This document shows, in pieces, positions 6,339 through 9,012 of a stretch of 9,012 nucleotides of DNA. Within the stretch, counting starts at the first letter, position 1. The number at the start of each line of letters is the position of its first letter. The DNA is taken from assembly GCA_044370695.1 (NCBI GenBank), contig JBILVB010000150.1:1-9012 (forward strand), in the 5' to 3' direction. Source of the stretch: JBEIFW01 sp044370695 (GTDB lineage Bacteria; Actinomycetota; Acidimicrobiia; Acidimicrobiales; Ilumatobacteraceae). The notes under the pieces were generated by a model. The model searched no databases and was not told the DNA's origin. It saw only the letters and a program-made list of their open reading frames with translations. Both the position numbers and the translations under genes were made by a program.

Positions 6339-7754
6339 TCAGGCCTCCCGGGCCCACAGCCGCTCGACGAGCCGGCCGGCCCGGACTTCGATCGCCTCCA
6401 TGGCGTCGAGCACCGTGTCCTCCCGGTAGCGGCGCCCGACGAGTTGCACCCCGGCGGGGAGACCGTCGACGAGGTCCACCGGGACGACGCCCGCCGGCAG
6501 GCCCAGTACGTTGAACCCGTAGGAGTAGATGGCGGCCTCGAGCAGGTCGCGACCCCCGTGCGGGGTCGTGTCGACGTCGTGGGGGTACGTCGGGCGCAGG
6601 CAGAACGGCGTGAGCACGAGCGGCACCCGGTCGAGGAACGTCGTCCAGCGGCGCAACAGACCGGTGCGAGTGGCCAACGCCATGGCGTATCCGGGGAGGT
6701 CGAGCACCTCACCCATCGCGAAGTAGGTGTCGAAGACGCCCTGCAGCTCCTCGCTGCCGTACGCCCGAACGATCGGGTCGAGGCTGAGGCGCATCTCGGT
6801 GGCGCCCGCCGTGAACCAGAGCCGAGCGGCGTCGACGATCGGCGGGGGTGGCTCGTCGATCACCTCGTACCCGGCGTCGGCGAGGAGGCCGGCGGCCCGA
6901 TCGACGAGGGCAGCGATCCCGGGGTGCACGGGGTAGCCGTGGGTCTCGCGAGCGACCGCCACCCGGATCGGACCGTCCAGCGGAGCACCCGTGAACGGGG
7001 CGGGCACCCACCACGGGTCGCGGGGATCCCCCTGGGCCATCACCTCGGTCCCGAGCCGGACGTCGGCCACCGAGCGGGCGATCACGCCCTGGCTCGACAT
7101 GAGCGAGGACAGCAGGGGCCGCTCGGCGGTCGCACTCGGGTTGAACGCGGGAACCCGTCCCTGGGTCGGCTTGATGCTCGTCACCCCGTTGCAGAACGAC
7201 GGGAACCGCAGTGAGCCACCGATGTCGTTGCCGTGGTGCAACGGCCCCATTCCTGCTGCGGCCGCCGACCCCGCTCCCCCGGACGAACCCCCGGCCGACG
7301 CGTCCGGGTGCCACGGGTTCCAGGTGCGGCCCCGCAGCGGGTTCCAGGTGGTGGCCCGCATCGACACCTCGGGCGTGTTGGTGCGACCGACCAGGATGCC
7401 CCCGGCGCGCCGCAGGTGACCCACGACCGGCGAGTCCTCCGGCGCGATCAGGTCGGCGAGCACCGGCAGGCCGTTCGGGGTGGCCTGACCGGCGACGTCG
7501 ATGTTCTCCTTGATGGTGAACGGCACCCCGTGGAGCGGACCGGGCACCGTGGCACCGGTGGCCAGCGCCCGGTCGGCGGCCGCCGCTGCTGCCCGGGCCT
7601 CCTCGGCGCACTCGACCGTGACGGCGTTGAGGCGTGGGTTGACCTCGGCGATGCGGTCGAGGACCGCGGCGGTGGCCTCGGCGCACGAGACCTCCCGGGA
7701 CCGGATGGCTGCGGCGAGGCGCACCGCGCCCCACTGCCAGAGTTGTTCCCCCAT
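6339..7754 (-). CDS. Amidase signature family enzyme
   Basis: Cytoplasmic hydrolase of the amidase signature family (471 residues, normal length), which cleaves amide bonds of small molecules by a Ser-cisSer-Lys triad. All three residues are in place: K82 in VPFTIKENIDV, S157 in AGGSSGG and the nucleophile S181 in NDIGGSLRFPS; the 75- and 24-residue spacings equal those of fatty acid amide hydrolase. The usual N-terminus (AVRLAAAIRSREVSCAEATAAVLDRI) follows Met1 closely, supporting ATG 7754. There is no Shine-Dalgarno sequence, and the start lies 9 bp after the stop of the hydrolase gene, so translation probably depends on reinitiation. The tail LPAGVVPVDLVDGLPAGVQLVG is the family's typical C-terminal core. 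It is unlikely to be GatA of the tRNA amidotransferase, because no gatB or gatC is nearby and its setting is catabolic. Substrate unknown. Last gene of a three-gene operon. Confidence 0.93.
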   Translation of the reverse strand: MGEQLWQWGAVRLAAAIRSREVSCAEATAAVLDRIAEVNPRLNAVTVECAEEARAAAAAADRALATGATVPGPLHGVPFTIKENIDVAGQATPNGLPVLADLIAPEDSPVVGHLRRAGGILVGRTNTPEVSMRATTWNPLRGRTWNPWHPDASAGGSSGGAGSAAAAGMGPLHHGNDIGGSLRFPSFCNGVTSIKPTQGRVPAFNPSATAERPLLSSLMSSQGVIARSVADVRLGTEVMAQGDPRDPWWVPAPFTGAPLDGPIRVAVARETHGYPVHPGIAALVDRAAGLLADAGYEVIDEPPPPIVDAARLWFTAGATEMRLSLDPIVRAYGSEELQGVFDTYFAMGEVLDLPGYAMALATRTGLLRRWTTFLDRVPLVLTPFCLRPTYPHDVDTTPHGGRDLLEAAIYSYGFNVLGLPAGVVPVDLVDGLPAGVQLVGRRYREDTVLDAMEAIEVRAGRLVERLWAREA

Positions 7755-7763
7755 GACCGCAGG

Positions 7764-8522
7764 CTAGGCGGCGAGCTTCTCCCGGAAGAACGAGATCGTG
7801 CGGGCGACCGCCGCGTCGTCCCGGTGCTCGGTGACGACCGAGTGCTTCGATCCGGGGAGTTCGATGGCCTCGAAACGGTCGCCCAGAACACGGCGCAGCG
7901 TCTCGAATCGTGTGCCGACGGCCTTGTCACCGACGTAGCGCAGGCCGAGCACGTCGCACCCGGCCGCAACCCGCTCGACGACCCGATCGAGATCCTCCGG
8001 CGACAGGCCGAGGTCGGCGGCCCGGCGCCGGCCGACCGCCATCGGCAACGACGGCTGCGCCAGCACCGGCGCGACGGTGTGGTCGTCCAGGAGCATCGCG
8101 AGGGCGAACCCGCCGGTGAAGCACATCCCGATCGCACCGACCCCGGGTCCGCCACACTCCCGGTGGAGGTCGGCGGCCAGCGCCCGACACCACGTGGTCG
8201 CCGGCGAGGTCCGCCCGACGGCGAGGGCGTGGAACTCCGAGGACACGCACCCCTTCACCAGCGACCCGAGCAGGTAACCCCGGGTCGGCGCCCGCCCCGG
8301 GGTGCCGAACAACGACGGGCACACGACCGTGAACCCGGCATCGGCGACCTCGCTCGCGTACGCCGCGACGCGAGGCGTGAGTCCCGGCATCTCGTGGATG
8401 ACGACCACGCCCGGACCGCTGCCCCGCCGGTAGGTGTCGTGGGTGACCCCGGCATGGGTGAACGAGCCGCGGACGAACCCGGCGAGCGGATCGCCGGAGC
8501 CGGGGGAAGGACGGTCGGTCAT
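7764..8522 (-). CDS. Dienelactone hydrolase family protein
   Basis: An alpha/beta-hydrolase of the dienelactone hydrolase (carboxymethylenebutenolidase) type, 252 residues. VVVIHEMPGLTP carries the conserved Glu after strand 3, GMCFTGG holds the nucleophile C134, D199 lies in LGLRYVGDKAVGT and H227 in GSKHSV, which completes a Cys-Asp-His triad. Family members hydrolyse lactones or esters in the cleavage of aromatic compounds, but many are uncharacterised, and the name here marks the fold rather than the substrate. Between the Glu motif and the nucleophile there is a longer segment (about residues 78-125) than in the short prototype enzyme. ATG 8522 overlaps the stop of the upstream phosphotransferase as ATGA; a GGGGG run next to the ATG is too close to be a normal ribosome site, so coupling is likely. 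The amidase follows 9 bp after its stop. Confidence 0.9.
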   Translation of the reverse strand: MTDRPSPGSGDPLAGFVRGSFTHAGVTHDTYRRGSGPGVVVIHEMPGLTPRVAAYASEVADAGFTVVCPSLFGTPGRAPTRGYLLGSLVKGCVSSEFHALAVGRTSPATTWCRALAADLHRECGGPGVGAIGMCFTGGFALAMLLDDHTVAPVLAQPSLPMAVGRRRAADLGLSPEDLDRVVERVAAGCDVLGLRYVGDKAVGTRFETLRRVLGDRFEAIELPGSKHSVVTEHRDDAAVARTISFFREKLAA

Positions 8523-9012
8523 GCCCCCAAGCGTCGCACGGCGGCGAGGGCCGACTCGGCGAGCCGCTCCACCCCTGCCTTGAACCCGGCCACCTGCTCG
8601 GGGTCGGCGTCCCCCATCACCCCGTGCAGGTAACGGGCGTAGACCCCTTCGGAGATCACCGCCAGGCGGAACGACGAAAAGGCCCGGTAGTAGTCGATCT
8701 CGCTCGTATCGCGACCGGTGCGCGCCGCGTAGCGGTCGACGAGTTCCTGGTAGTACGGAAACCCGGGCAACCCGGACGGGTCGTTCGTGCGGGTCTGCTC
8801 CTCACCGGGATCGCACCAGTACACCCCGAGGTACCCGACGTCGGCGAGCGGATCGCCGAGCGTGCAGAGCTCCCAGTCGAGCACGGCCGCGATCCGTCCC
8901 GTGGTGACGTCGGACAGGCAATTGCCGAGCCGGTAGTCGCCGTGGGCGATGGTGACCCCCTGCTGCACCGGCATCTGCGCTGCCAGCCGGGTCCGGACCT
9001 CCTCGATGGCCG
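8519..9012 (-). CDS. APH/ACAD10-type phosphotransferase family protein (5' end outside window)
   Basis: C-terminal 163 residues of an aminoglycoside-phosphotransferase-fold (protein-kinase-like) protein; relatives are about 340 residues, so the N-terminal lobe lies beyond base 9012. HGDYRLGN (fragment residues 23-30) is the catalytic loop, with D25 as base and N30 as metal ligand, and VLDWELCTLGDPLADVGY is the metal-binding segment equivalent to DFG. This wording is typical of the ACAD10/11 N-terminal-like group. Its human relative has been linked to phosphorylation of 4-hydroxyacyl-CoAs, and bacterial members often sit near acyl-CoA dehydrogenase genes. True antibiotic resistance is therefore less likely than phosphorylation of a hydroxylated acyl-CoA or other alcohol; this is inference. 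An internal ATG at 8974 is not the real start, because the coding frame and family similarity continue to the edge. The stop overlaps the hydrolase start as ATGA. Confidence 0.9.
   Translation of the reverse strand, partial: AIEEVRTRLAAQMPVQQGVTIAHGDYRLGNCLSDVTTGRIAAVLDWELCTLGDPLADVGYLGVYWCDPGEEQTRTNDPSGLPGFPYYQELVDRYAARTGRDTSEIDYYRAFSSFRLAVISEGVYARYLHGVMGDADPEQVAGFKAGVERLAESALAAVRRLGA

Noticed and set aside
4826..6712. A 628-codon minus-strand frame opposite the VOC and crotonase genes
   Set aside because: Low-complexity translation without motifs, overlapping three well-supported genes.
7233..8633. A 466-codon plus-strand frame opposite the amidase and hydrolase
   Set aside because: Antisense to genes with intact catalytic motifs; Arg/Gly/His/Asp-rich shadow translation.
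8519..9012. Aminoglycoside resistance gene
   Set aside because: The HGDYRLGN and LDWELCTLGDPLADVGY wording fits the ACAD10-like metabolic group, and the operon is catabolic in character.
1..9012. CRISPR array, tRNA/rRNA genes, insertion sequence, phage or defence system
   Set aside because: No regularly spaced repeats, transposase, integrase, terminal inverted repeats or RNA-gene-like segments were seen. Coding is nearly continuous with uniform composition.

Overview
This is a gene-dense chromosomal segment from a high-GC bacterium, roughly 70% G+C by eye, with strong G/C preference at third codon positions. The gene content (a PcrA/UvrD-type helicase beside SDR, crotonase, VOC, amidase and dienelactone-hydrolase family enzymes and an ACAD10-type phosphotransferase), the near-leaderless promoters and the codon bias suggest an actinobacterium. 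An environmental lineage such as Acidimicrobiia is plausible, but this is inference and cannot be proven from the window. I see no mobile element, CRISPR array, RNA gene or integration scar. All eight genes are recognisable at family level.

Layout. (1) Bases 1-1700, minus strand: the N-terminal three quarters of a superfamily 1A DNA helicase, running off the left edge. (2) 1770-2576, minus: a short-chain dehydrogenase with an altered active-site segment. Its stop codon is followed at once by a 20-bp imperfect palindrome. (3) A 70-bp divergent promoter region at 2577-2646. (4) 2647-4803, plus: a large membrane protein with a C-terminal spermidine-synthase-like domain. It is followed in the same direction by a VOC-fold protein (4839-5534) and a crotonase-family protein (5531-6322). 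The last two overlap by 4 bases and are translationally coupled. (5) A convergent junction of 16 bp at 6323-6338. (6) A minus-strand operon read from the right edge: an ACAD10-type phosphotransferase (partial, 8519-9012), a dienelactone hydrolase-like protein (7764-8522, ATGA overlap) and an amidase-signature enzyme (6339-7754, 9-bp gap).

How the genes may work together. The VOC/crotonase pair probably acts on one acyl-CoA or related substrate. The phosphotransferase/hydrolase/amidase operon looks like a degradative or detoxifying set for small organic compounds. No pathway can be named from the sequence. The helicase is a housekeeping repair gene with its own promoter candidate and is probably functionally unrelated to the SDR upstream of it.

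I did not find a clearly new biological system. The points most worth a second look are the crotonase that lacks the second catalytic glutamate of enoyl-CoA hydratases, the SDR with Thr in place of the catalytic Ser plus an insertion, the unusual predicted metal-ligand set of the VOC protein, and the membrane-anchored spermidine-synthase-like protein.
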